Assembly (NCBI GenBank): GCA_001464455.1
Contig: LNEI01000018.1
Span: 347,343-411,342, forward strand
Direction: 5' to 3'
Length of the DNA: 64,000 nucleotides
Source of the DNA: Acidobacteria bacterium Ga0077534
GTDB lineage: Bacteria > Acidobacteriota > Blastocatellia > Pyrinomonadales > Pyrinomonadaceae
Below, piece by piece: positions 42,421-50,516 of this stretch. The notes under the pieces are model-generated. The model was not told the origin of the DNA. It worked only from the letters and a program-made list of their open reading frames with translations, and made no database searches. Made by a program: the position numbers and the translations under genes. Positions within the stretch are counted from its first letter, which is position 1. Every line of letters starts with the position of its first letter.

Positions 42421-42742
42421 GTTGGAGACTCGGTGTACGGCATCTACGTCGTTCCGACTTCTCGTCGTGGTCTTGAGTGTTCAAGAACCCCGGTCACTAT
42501 CGTTCCCGGTACTGACCCCAGATTCCTCGCCCAACCACGCGGATCACCTCGTTTAGCCCTCACTGTTTGACTTTCTAATTTTGAATTCTTAATTGACGAT
42601 CTTGATCTTTGACAATCCGAGATCCTGGGACGCAAAGTTCCCCCGATCAACCGCTAACACACTTCAGAGGCGGGCTTGCCCGCCGGTTGCTCTCGCGGGG
42701 TGAGCCTCGACTCCCAAGTTCTTCAGCTCCGATGGGAGCGTC

Positions 42743-42881
42743 CTGTTTGTAGCAAGCCGATCGAAATCAGGATCAAAGCTCCGTAGGAGCGACCTAAACC
42801 AACACCCAAAGGCCGCCCCAAATGGGGCTCCGCGTTCGGTTGTCATGATCCGCTGCTACAAACAGTAGACTCCTACGGAGC
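42743..42881. repeat. Inverted-repeat element (nested 12-bp arms)
   Basis: The outer pair CTGTTTGTAGCA (42743-42754) / TGCTACAAACAG (42854-42865) is a perfect 12-bp inverted repeat. A second pair, GCTCCGTAGGAG (42778-42789) / CTCCTACGGAGC (42870-42881), interleaves with it. It could fold as a cruciform or be the remnant of a non-autonomous mobile element. Confidence 0.65.
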
Positions 42882-42954
42882 CTTCCAGAGGCAACGCACA
42901 GGGATGCCGAACTAGCGGCAAACGTACCAAGATTTCTGGGACGCATCCATGCAA

Positions 42955-43700
42955 CTCCCCTCCTGGACAGGAGGGGTGCCCGCTTCGGCCGGGGTGGTTG
43001 AGGTGTTTAGGCACTGCGAACAGAAACAATCACCGCGAACTCTGGGACGCAAAGCGACAATGCAGCGACCGCTTCGGGCGGGGTGGTTGAGTGGGTTAGG
43101 CACCACAAACAAGAACAGACACCGCGAAAGTTTGGGACGCAAAGCGACGGAGACGCGACACTTCGTACAGTTCAAAATGAACAACCCCCATCCCCTCAAC
43201 CACCCCGTCAGCCCAAAGCGGCTGCCACCCCTCCTGTCCAGGAGGGGAACCAAGCGACAACTCCCCTCCTGGACAGGAGGGGTGCCCGCTTCGGGCGGGG
43301 TGGTTGAGAGGGTTAGGTACCACAAACAAGAACAGACACCGCGAAAGTTTGGGACGCAAAGCGACGACGACGCGACACTTCGTACAGTTCAAAATGAACA
43401 ATCCCCACCATTTCAACCACCCCGTCAGCCCAAAGCGGCTGCCACCCCTCCTGTCCAGGAGGGGAACCAAGCAACAATTCCCCTCCTGGACAGGAGGGGT
43501 GCCCGCTTCGGGCGGGGTGGTTGAGTGGGTTAGGTACCACAAACAAGAACAGACACCGGGAAAGTTTGGGACGCAAAGCGAAAACATGCACGAACGATAC
43601 GTACCCTCGAGGATGCTCAATCCCAAACATCTCAACCACCCCGTCAGCCCAAAAGCGGCTGCCACCCCTCCTGTCCAGGAGGGGAACCATAGCGACAACG
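42955..43700. repeat. 217-bp tandem array built of large palindromes
   Basis: Two units with exact 217-bp spacing (GGGACGC at 43134, 43351 and 43568; CCCCTCC arms at 43263 and 43480), plus two partial units at the left. Within a unit CTCAACCACCCC and GGGGTGGTTGAG form outer arms, and the self-palindromic CCCCTCCTGTCCAGGAGGGG faces its reverse complement CCCCTCCTGGACAGGAGGGG. A TTTGGGACGCAAAGCGAC motif marks each unit. Confidence 0.9.
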
Positions 43701-43950
43701 CCCCTCCTATCCAACGAGTGGATTACTCATCAAATTGCCCAACAGAGGGGGCTTGTACCCGGGGACAAATATTTGGGACGCGCCTTGCAGATTTTTCCTG
43801 AAACTCGGCCTCGATTGAACGTATCCTCTGGACGTAAGTTAGTTCACACAATCTCCAATCCTGGCGTGGCCCCCGGTTTAAAACCCGGGGGTCAAGTCAT
43901 TTAGGAGAATCGTTAAACAAGGTTTATTATAAGGAGAAGCCCTTTAATTT

Positions 43951-44316
43951 ATGCAGCTGTTCGCACCAACCTTTTTGCTTTTTGCACTCAATTTGCTCGA
44001 CGCTTTATTAACGATCGTTTGGGTACGAAGCGGGGTCGCGACAGAAGGTAACCAGTTGATGGCGGTGCTTCTCGATATTGGAAATGGGCCGTTTCTGGCC
44101 GTAAAGATAGTTATCGGCCTGCTTGCGGCGATCGTTCTCATTCGCTGGGGCAAAAAGCCCATGGCTCGCTACGGCCTGGCAATCGCTTTGGCAGTTTACA
44201 TCGGGTTGATGGGCGTTCACGTATTTACGGGGCTCGCCGCTTTCGGCGTCGTCTCGAACACTACCATCGAGAATGTGACCGAGTTTCACGAGCAGGTCTT
44301 TGGTCTATCAGTTTAG
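43951..44316 (+). CDS. DUF5658-like four-helix membrane protein
   Basis: 121 residues with about three or four hydrophobic helices and the early NLLDALLTIVWVRSG motif. This motif, followed by a Glu-Asn segment (ATEGNQLM), is typical of the DUF5658 family of small membrane proteins of unknown function. A 6-bp-stem terminator follows 24 bp after the stop. It is the first real gene after the repeat island. Confidence 0.8.
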   Translation: MQLFAPTFLLFALNLLDALLTIVWVRSGVATEGNQLMAVLLDIGNGPFLAVKIVIGLLAAIVLIRWGKKPMARYGLAIALAVYIGLMGVHVFTGLAAFGVVSNTTIENVTEFHEQVFGLSV

Positions 44317-44339
44317 TTTCCCAGTTGGAGAAGAAAAAC

Positions 44340-44378
44340 CGCCCGTTGTCTCCTTAGGGAAACATCGGGCGTTTTTTT
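44340..44378 (+). terminator. Rho-independent terminator after the DUF5658-like gene
   Basis: CGCCCG / CGGGCG stem extended by TGT/ACA and TCC/GGA around a TTAG loop, with two small mismatches, then GTTTTTTT. Confidence 0.9.
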
Positions 44379-44461
44379 GTCGTAACTAAATCTACACAAC
44401 TCGCGAGGGTTTTTGACGCATCAAAAAATTGATATTTTATTGGCGTGAGGCATGTAATTTT

Positions 44462-45664
44462 ATGAACAGGCAACCTATATATCAGATCTCAGCTCGGCAG
44501 ATATTTCTTCTCGCATTTGCTTCCGCACTCATAGCTGTGGGAGCGACCGCTCTTCTCCTGAATCTTGATAAGTTATGGCCGCCTACGGCAAATAATGGCG
44601 TCGCGTTGGCAGAGTCGGCCCCGGCACCGGTCAATATTTCCGATCCGTCAACAGTCAGTGATGAACAAAACAGTATCGACGTCTATAAAGCGATCTCACC
44701 CGGAGTCGCATTCATCAATACGACCTCTTATCAACAAGGTTTCTGGGGCGACGTACAGGAGGGCAAAGGAAACGGTTCTGGTTCCGTTATCGACACGAAC
44801 GGGAATATTCTCACTAACTATCACGTGATCGAAGGAGCTCAGAAGGTGACCGTTAGTTTTGGCGGTGATAAAACTTATCCCGCTTCCGTAGTTGGCGGCG
44901 ATCCCGACACCGATCTCGCGATAATTAAACTCGATAATCCGCCACCGAATCTGACCGTCATCTCGCTCGGCGATTCCGACAAGCTTGTTGTTGGCCAAAA
45001 AGTGCTTGCCATCGGTAATCCGTTCGGTCTCGATCGCACCCTAACAACCGGTGTGATTTCGGGACTTCAGCGTCCGATCCGCTCTCGAGCGACGTCCACC
45101 TCACCTTCTCGGCCGATCGACGCGGCGATCCAGACCGATGCGTCGATCAATCCGGGCAATTCGGGCGGGCCTTTGCTCGATAAGTTTGGCAAGATGATCG
45201 GTATCAATTCGCAGATCCTTTCGCCGGCGGGCGGCTCAGTAGGCGTTGGGTTTGCGGTGCCATCGAATACTGCGAAACGGATCATTCCTCAGCTCCTGCA
45301 GTTCGGTGAAGTTCGCCGGCCAAAGCTGGGAGCGTCTCTTCCTTCCGTCGATGATCTGCGTCAACGTGGTTACCGGGTTCCGGTCGAAAGCGGCTTGCTC
45401 GTGCTCCAGGTTCAGCCTGGCGGCTCAGCAGAACGTGCAGGACTGCGTTCGGTAGGGGCCGACGGGACCATCGGAGACATCTTGGTATCAGCCGAAGGGC
45501 AGAAGTTGGGTGACCTAGACGATCTCTATCGTTTGCTCGACAAGAAGCAGATCGGCGACACAGTTAACTTTGAGGTCTATCGGGCAGGTCGAACGGTAAC
45601 CGTGCCGATCAAGCTTCTCGGAGCAACGCCGACCACTCGGCCAACGCGGCGGGCTCTACAATAG
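44462..45664 (+). CDS. HtrA/Deg-type S1C serine protease with PDZ domain
   Basis: Envelope quality-control protease. ATG 44462 gives about 400 residues with an N-terminal membrane anchor (IFLLAFASALIAVGATALLL). The trypsin-like domain has the His in ILTNYHVIEGA, the Asp in DPDTDLAIIKL and the Ser in NPGNSGGPLLD. One PDZ domain (about 300-390) contains LLVLQVQPGGSAERAGL. An ATG at 44429 would add 11 residues. Probably processes misfolded or regulatory exported proteins; it carries a single PDZ, like DegS rather than DegP. Confidence 0.93.
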   Translation: MNRQPIYQISARQIFLLAFASALIAVGATALLLNLDKLWPPTANNGVALAESAPAPVNISDPSTVSDEQNSIDVYKAISPGVAFINTTSYQQGFWGDVQEGKGNGSGSVIDTNGNILTNYHVIEGAQKVTVSFGGDKTYPASVVGGDPDTDLAIIKLDNPPPNLTVISLGDSDKLVVGQKVLAIGNPFGLDRTLTTGVISGLQRPIRSRATSTSPSRPIDAAIQTDASINPGNSGGPLLDKFGKMIGINSQILSPAGGSVGVGFAVPSNTAKRIIPQLLQFGEVRRPKLGASLPSVDDLRQRGYRVPVESGLLVLQVQPGGSAERAGLRSVGADGTIGDILVSAEGQKLGDLDDLYRLLDKKQIGDTVNFEVYRAGRTVTVPIKLLGATPTTRPTRRALQ

Positions 45665-45688
45665 GATCCTGCACTGAAAACTGTCTAA

Positions 45689-45721
45689 GGGCGGATCGGC
45701 CTTCTGGCGGCAGATCCGCCC
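45689..45721 (+). terminator. Inverted repeat after htrA-like gene
   Basis: A nine-bp perfect stem GGGCGGATC / GATCCGCCC with a 15-base loop, 24 bp after the stop. No long T-run follows, so its strength as a terminator is uncertain. Confidence 0.5.
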
Positions 45722-45736
45722 GTCTTATGTAGTCTT

Positions 45737-45976
45737 ATGATCGAACTCAACGATTTCTACAACGCCGGGTTCGGTTGGATATGTCGTCATTGCGAACGCG
45801 AGTTGACTCGAGCGGCAGCTGATACATCCGCCTTGCCCCGCATCTTTAGCGAGGGTGAATCCGAGTCAAGTTCGCCGACGCTCGAAAACCAGTCACTCGC
45901 TAAATGGGCCGACGCTGCTCAGACGATCCTGACCTGTCCGCGATGCGGCCTGACCGAACCGGTAGAGAAGCTGTAA
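45737..45976 (+). CDS. Small zinc-ribbon protein of unknown function
   Basis: 79 residues with two CxxC knuckles far apart: CRHC (residues 16-19) and CPRC (67-70), together able to bind one zinc. The linker is acidic and serine-rich. No family recognised. Upstream is the htrA-like inverted repeat; the CysQ-like gene begins 39 bp downstream on the same strand, so they may be co-transcribed. Confidence 0.65.
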   Translation: MIELNDFYNAGFGWICRHCERELTRAAADTSALPRIFSEGESESSSPTLENQSLAKWADAAQTILTCPRCGLTEPVEKL

Positions 45977-46015
45977 CCTTACGGTTTCGTCGGTCGCGTG
46001 ATAAATTCAGAGTCA

Positions 46016-46867
46016 ATGCTCGAAAAAGAGTTAGCTGTTGCAATAGATCTCGCTCGCGCCGCCGGAGAGAGGATAATCGAATTTTATGAAGCCGGTTTCG
46101 AGATCGAAGAAAAGGTCGGACTCAACGATTTCCGCGAACCCGTAACTATCGCCGACCGCGAAGCGAGTCGGATCATCGTTGAAGGACTAGCAAAGGCTTT
46201 CCCCGAGGACGGGATACTGTCAGAGGAGGAACTCGATGACATCGATGAACGTATCTCGAAGCGTCGGGTCTGGATCATTGATCCAATCGACGGCACTGCG
46301 GGTTTCGTCAATCACGACGGTGATTTTGCGGTCCAGATCGGTTTGGCCGAGAACGGTATCCCGGTCCTTGGCGTGGTCCTTCTTCCGTTCCACAACGTTC
46401 TGGATCACGCACGTCTCGGCCACGGAACGTTTTCGCAAGTCGGTGCCGATAAACCGCGACGGGTTTCGGTATCAGATACTACAGAATTTGCAGACCTAGG
46501 GCTCGCGGTCTCGAGAAATCACCCGAGTAATCGAATGCAGCAGATAATCAAACATTTCGGGTTCACGAACACGATCCGTCGCGGCTCTGTAGGCCTAAAG
46601 GTTTCTCTCATCGCTTCTCGATCTGCAGATGTGTACATTCATCCGAGTCCACGGACGAAGTTCTGGGATACGTGCGCTCCGCAGATCATCCTCGAAGAGG
46701 CTGGAGGAAAAATGACCGATCTTTTTGGACTCCCGCTTAGATATGATCGACCCGACGTACATAATCACAACGGTATTGTTGCCTCGAACGGCCCGCCGCA
46801 CGGATCGATCATCAACCATCTAAAGCCGCTCTTAGCAGAATTTGGGCGCATTCCCTACAAGCATTGA
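46016..46867 (+). CDS. Inositol monophosphatase-family phosphatase (CysQ-like)
   Basis: Li-sensitive Mg-dependent phosphatase fold, about 283 residues. The metal site is in the Glu-Glu of ILSEEELDD and the Asp residues of IDPIDGTAGFV, with the distal WDTCAPQIILEEAGG motif. The sequence is closest in style to 3'(2'),5'-bisphosphate nucleotidase, which recycles PAP from sulphate assimilation, but inositol or sugar phosphatase activity is possible. The ATG at 46016 is preferred over an in-frame GTG at 45998. Confidence 0.85.
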   Translation: MLEKELAVAIDLARAAGERIIEFYEAGFEIEEKVGLNDFREPVTIADREASRIIVEGLAKAFPEDGILSEEELDDIDERISKRRVWIIDPIDGTAGFVNHDGDFAVQIGLAENGIPVLGVVLLPFHNVLDHARLGHGTFSQVGADKPRRVSVSDTTEFADLGLAVSRNHPSNRMQQIIKHFGFTNTIRRGSVGLKVSLIASRSADVYIHPSPRTKFWDTCAPQIILEEAGGKMTDLFGLPLRYDRPDVHNHNGIVASNGPPHGSIINHLKPLLAEFGRIPYKH

Positions 46868-47014
46868 TACGCTCCGGTGCAGCCAAGTTGCGCTTGATAA
46901 ATTTTTCTACAATTTCACGTTTTCTTGTTGTTTTATGCAAATGTTTATGCTAAACATATTGCTCAAGTAGCTTCTTCGAGCGATCTAGCTAAATAAAACA
47001 AGGAATAGAATTAG

Positions 47015-47338
47015 GTGATCACTACCTCCACGACACTAGGCGAGTCGTCTGAATCGGTTTCTGACCGATCTGTAATATTTGCCGATAATTATCTTAATAA
47101 ATTAAGCGGTGAAAAGATCGAACACGAATGCCGGCGCCGCATCGAGACAGGCTGTCGAGAACTCGAACTTAATTTTGCGAATACCGAGATCGTCAACAGC
47201 ATTGGCATATCGATCTTATTAGGCGTGATCGACACCGCTTCGAATAAAGGGGCAAGAGTTGTCTTTTCAGAGGTCAACGACGAGACGGTCGAACTGTTTG
47301 AAATGCTTGGCCTTACGAACCACGTCGTGATCGAATAG
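47015..47338 (+). CDS. STAS-domain anti-anti-sigma factor-like protein
   Basis: 107 residues, GTG start with AAGGA ten bases upstream. STAS fold: ELNFANTEIVNSIGISILLG contains the usual phosphorylatable position region (S-I-G), followed by VVFSEVNDETVELFEMLGL. It starts a two-gene unit with the GAF/HD-GYP protein 14 bp downstream and would act by binding a partner switch kinase or anti-sigma factor, neither of which is in the window. Confidence 0.85.
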   Translation: MITTSTTLGESSESVSDRSVIFADNYLNKLSGEKIEHECRRRIETGCRELELNFANTEIVNSIGISILLGVIDTASNKGARVVFSEVNDETVELFEMLGLTNHVVIE

Positions 47339-47352
47339 CACACCGGAGATTT

Positions 47353-48642
47353 ATGGCTGAACACTCGAATAAGTTGATTCACGCATTCGGAGCTCTCGCC
47401 GAGCTTGGGCAGGAGATCACGAACAAGAATAATTTCCAGGAGACGATCCGAACATCGTTACACCTGATCTCGGGAGCACTCGGCATTATGCGGGGATCCG
47501 TGGCCAGATACTCGAGATTTGGACATGAGCTCAATATGCTTGCGGTACGTGGCCTCGGCGACGATTTCCCGCTAAGCCTGTCGCTATGCTCGGAGGATGA
47601 ACGTCAGTTTCTTACGAACGGATTGAACCCGATCGAGATAGCCCATGCAAAGGCCTTGCCGTTCTTCCAGGTGTACGATGCGAGTTTCGAAAGGCGAAAT
47701 CTCCAGCTTTTCTTGCCTCTGGTAGTGCGCGACGAGATCGTCGGGGCTCTGTTTTTAGGCGAAAAGGCTACCGGTGAGGCCTACACTAGCTACGAAAAAG
47801 AGATCATCTGTGCGATGGGGCAGCACATCGGCGTTGCGATCTCACAAAGAAATCTGATGGCCGAGATCGAGCGGCATGCCGAGCAGAACCGGAAGATGTT
47901 CGACGATATGCGCTCGACTTACCACGACACGGTCAAAGCCTTTGCAGCCGCGATCGACTGCAAAGATAAATATACCGAAGGCCACTCGGTCCGTGTCGGC
48001 AGGTTTTCTGAGATCATTGCTTCCGAACTCGGCTGGGGTGGCGACGAGGTCGAAGGAGCGGCGGTCGCCGGATATCTTCACGACGTCGGAAAACTAACCG
48101 TCGAACGAAAGATCATCAACGCTCCGTATCGCATCAACGCCAAGGAATCAGCCGAGCTAAACAAACATCCATCCGTCGGTTTTGAGATACTGCAGCCGAT
48201 ACACCATCCGTTTACCGATGTTCCCCTCGCTGCGAAATATCATCATGAGAGGCTTGATGGCAGAGGATATCCTGACGGACTTTTCGACCGTGAGATCCCA
48301 TTCATCGCAAAGATCGTTAATCTGGCGGACTCATTCGACGCTATGACGACCGATCGCCCGTATAAGGCACGCCGCCCGGCCAAAGATGTGATCGATGACC
48401 TGCAGCGAAACGCCGGAAAACAGTTTGCGCCAGAGCTCGTAACATCTTTTCTCGGCGGGATGCTCAAAGAGCTTTCGGGCGAGAATCGGGACAAGCGTTT
48501 TCGCCGTCTACTGGGCCGTGAATATATGGAAGCCGAAGGGATCGCCGAAAAACTTCGCTATACGCTAAACGAAATGGCTCCGACGACGCCCATGACTTAT
48601 GTTGCAGCAGCCGCTTCGGTCGGCGAATTTCAAATTCACTGA
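47353..48642 (+). CDS. GAF plus HD-GYP cyclic-di-GMP phosphodiesterase
   Basis: 429 residues: N-terminal GAF sensor (about 10-175), short linker helix, then an intact HD-GYP domain (about 195-360) with the metal motif YLHDVGKL, the HH pair in PFTDVPLAAKYHHERLDGRGYPDGL (GYP intact) and NLADSFDAMTTDRPYK. It should hydrolyse cyclic-di-GMP in response to a signal read by the GAF domain. Linked to the STAS gene in one transcript. The C-terminal tail of about 65 residues is unassigned. Confidence 0.93.
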   Translation: MAEHSNKLIHAFGALAELGQEITNKNNFQETIRTSLHLISGALGIMRGSVARYSRFGHELNMLAVRGLGDDFPLSLSLCSEDERQFLTNGLNPIEIAHAKALPFFQVYDASFERRNLQLFLPLVVRDEIVGALFLGEKATGEAYTSYEKEIICAMGQHIGVAISQRNLMAEIERHAEQNRKMFDDMRSTYHDTVKAFAAAIDCKDKYTEGHSVRVGRFSEIIASELGWGGDEVEGAAVAGYLHDVGKLTVERKIINAPYRINAKESAELNKHPSVGFEILQPIHHPFTDVPLAAKYHHERLDGRGYPDGLFDREIPFIAKIVNLADSFDAMTTDRPYKARRPAKDVIDDLQRNAGKQFAPELVTSFLGGMLKELSGENRDKRFRRLLGREYMEAEGIAEKLRYTLNEMAPTTPMTYVAAAASVGEFQIH

Positions 48643-48717
48643 GCGGATATGAGTCATCTCCAAGCGGCATTTATCTCGCAGAAAACTCCTGCTCAAGTCC
48701 GCTACTGCGATCAGGCA

Positions 48718-49608
48718 TCAATAGTCTCGGTTTCCCAGCAGCTCGACGAACTTTTTCGCCGCCAGTGAAAGACTTCGATCCGTTCGATGAATAACTCCGA
48801 CGGAGCGTATCCAATACTTCTCGGCCATCTGGATCACCGCTAACGTTCCTGCTTTCTTTGATTCGACAACGGCGGATTCCGGAACTATTGCGATTCCAAA
48901 TCCGACCTCGACCGCGCGTTTTATAGTTTCAATGTTGTCGAACTCGGCAACCTTTTTGACCTCGATCTTATTCGTCTTAAATATTTTGTCCATCGCCTTT
49001 CGAGTCGGGACATCTCGCTCGAACAGGACAAAATCCTGACCCTGAAGTTCTGTGACTTTAACCTTCTTCTTTTCAGCAAAGTTATGTTCCGGCGGCGCGA
49101 TAAGGACCAGGCGGTCGTCCGCCATTGGCGTTATCGTTAATCCACGGCGGGGTTCGGGGAAGGCGAGGATGCCAAGTTCGACGGTGCCATTAAGTACATC
49201 ACGTACCACACGAGTTGTGCGCGAATACTCAAGATCGATCTTAGCGGCGGGGAATTTGGTCATGAACTCTCGGACCTTGTCCGGAAGTTCGTGAAGCCCG
49301 ACGCTGTAAACCGTTGCAACCTTTACAGTGCCGCCTATCTTTCCGACCACGCCGCGGAGATTCTCTTGCAACTGGTCGTACGCAGCTAACACCTTTTTTG
49401 ATTCCTCATAAAAAACATCGCCGGCCGGCGTCAGTTTCACCTCACGACGACCGCGGATCCTCTCGAGCAGTCGACGCTTGAATCGCTCCTCGAGCGTCCG
49501 TATCTGTTGGCTCACAGCGGACTGTGTAATGAAATTTCGTTCCGCCGCAAGCGAAAAACTTTCGAGATCGACTAGATCGCAAAAAACCTTAAGCGTTTCT
49601 ATGTGCAT
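48718..49608 (-). CDS. LysR-family transcriptional regulator
   Basis: 296 residues. The N-terminal HTH is in FSLAAERNFITQSAVSQQIRTLEERF (about 18-43). The effector-binding domain (about 90-290) contains TVKVATVYSVGLHELPDKV, LGILAFPEPRRG and GFGIAIVPESAV. It is divergent from the sdh operon, with a candidate operator in the gap, so it may control succinate dehydrogenase and itself. Confidence 0.9.
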   Translation of the reverse strand: MHIETLKVFCDLVDLESFSLAAERNFITQSAVSQQIRTLEERFKRRLLERIRGRREVKLTPAGDVFYEESKKVLAAYDQLQENLRGVVGKIGGTVKVATVYSVGLHELPDKVREFMTKFPAAKIDLEYSRTTRVVRDVLNGTVELGILAFPEPRRGLTITPMADDRLVLIAPPEHNFAEKKKVKVTELQGQDFVLFERDVPTRKAMDKIFKTNKIEVKKVAEFDNIETIKRAVEVGFGIAIVPESAVVESKKAGTLAVIQMAEKYWIRSVGVIHRTDRSLSLAAKKFVELLGNRDY

Positions 49609-49650
49609 GGTGCTTCAGATAAGTAATTCTTTTTATTCGCCGCATCATTT

Positions 49651-49679
49651 TTCATTTTATCTTATCTTATGTTGATAAT
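49651..49679 (+). promoter_or_regulatory. Candidate sigma-70-type promoter and dyad in front of sdhC
   Basis: TTCATT, 17 bp, GATAAT (five of six consensus positions in the -10). The dyad TTATC-N7-GATAA (49662-49678) overlaps the -10 box and is a plausible LysR site. This is pattern-based only. Confidence 0.35.
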
Positions 49680-49790
49680 ACTATTAAGAACGTGCACGAA
49701 ACGTTGCCGATTTGCCCCTTTTCGAATTAGAATCTGAAGTTTCTGTTCAAAAGTTAGGAAGTCTTTTCGGTACGACGACCCCTTGCAAGA

Positions 49791-50510
49791 ATGGCGATCA
49801 AATTTTCCAATACCTTTCTGCTTCGAAAGCTCCACCAGATAACGGGGATCGTTCCCCTTGGGGCTTTCTTTTTCGTGCATATCTTTACAAATTCGAAAGC
49901 CATGAACGGCGAGGCTAGTTTTGTAAAGGCCGTGAAAGAGATCCACGATATACCGTTCCTGCTTTTTATCGAGATCTTCGGTATCTTTCTGCCTCTTCTT
50001 TTTCATTCGATATACGGGATAATCATCTCGGCAGAGGCTAAGGCAAACCCGATCAGTTACAACTACGGGCGCAATTGGCTTTACGTATTCCAGCGAGCCA
50101 CCGGTGTTTTCCTCTTTGTCTTTATCCTGTTTCATTTGCTTCATTTCAGGTTTGGCATCGTTCCCGGTTTGACCATGGACGCTGTCGCTGGCAACGCGGA
50201 ACGGTCATTCGCTATTGTTGCAGGTGATTTTCAGATCACTTGGGTCCTCATCGTTTATATCCTCGGGGTTCTGGCGACCGCTTGGCATCTTGGTTACGGA
50301 TTTTTCTTGTTTGCCGTCGACTGGGGCATTGTCATTGGCGAAAAAGCCCAAAAGGTTGCTCTAACCGCTTGCCTGGGTCTCTCGGTTCTGTTGGCCGCGG
50401 TTGGCGTAAACGCCGCTTTCGCTTTTGTTCGGCATTGCGGACTGTTTCCGCAGGCATTGTGTGAGGCCCCGAAAAAGGCTTCCAACCCGACCGCACCCAC
50501 AAAGTTTTAA
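49791..50510 (+). CDS. sdhC: Succinate dehydrogenase cytochrome b subunit
   Basis: Membrane anchor and haem b protein of the succinate:quinone oxidoreductase, 239 residues, with five hydrophobic helices as in Bacillus-type SdhC. Histidines that can ligate haem lie in helices 1, 2 and 3-4, e.g. LRKLHQITG, FFFVHIF, FHSIYG, LFHLLHF and AWHLGYG. It starts the sdhC-A-B operon. Confidence 0.93.
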   Translation: MAIKFSNTFLLRKLHQITGIVPLGAFFFVHIFTNSKAMNGEASFVKAVKEIHDIPFLLFIEIFGIFLPLLFHSIYGIIISAEAKANPISYNYGRNWLYVFQRATGVFLFVFILFHLLHFRFGIVPGLTMDAVAGNAERSFAIVAGDFQITWVLIVYILGVLATAWHLGYGFFLFAVDWGIVIGEKAQKVALTACLGLSVLLAAVGVNAAFAFVRHCGLFPQALCEAPKKASNPTAPTKF

Positions 50511-50516
50511 AAATAT

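Larger units (their letters stand above)
41790..43950. other. Repeat-dense gene-poor island
   Basis: About 2.1 kb with no gene I can support. It holds, in order, the leader-like repeat, the 66-bp minisatellite, an inverted-repeat element, the 217-bp tandem palindromic array and a final short palindrome (43870-43891, CCCCCGG with CCGGGGG). Ten GGGACGC motifs are spread through it (42279, 42345, 42411, 42627, 42938, 43044, 43134, 43351, 43568, 43775). Open frames here, including one of 228 codons from 41884, run through repeats and are not called as genes. Confidence 0.8.

Noticed and set aside
41884..42570. 228-codon open frame through the leader and minisatellite
   Set aside because: It is built almost wholly from repeats, has no good ribosome-binding site, and the 60.5-kb copy gives a different C-terminus; treated as repeat DNA.
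42955..43700. CRISPR array
   Set aside because: Units are 217 bp with long palindromes and no short constant repeats separated by unique spacers; no cas genes nearby.
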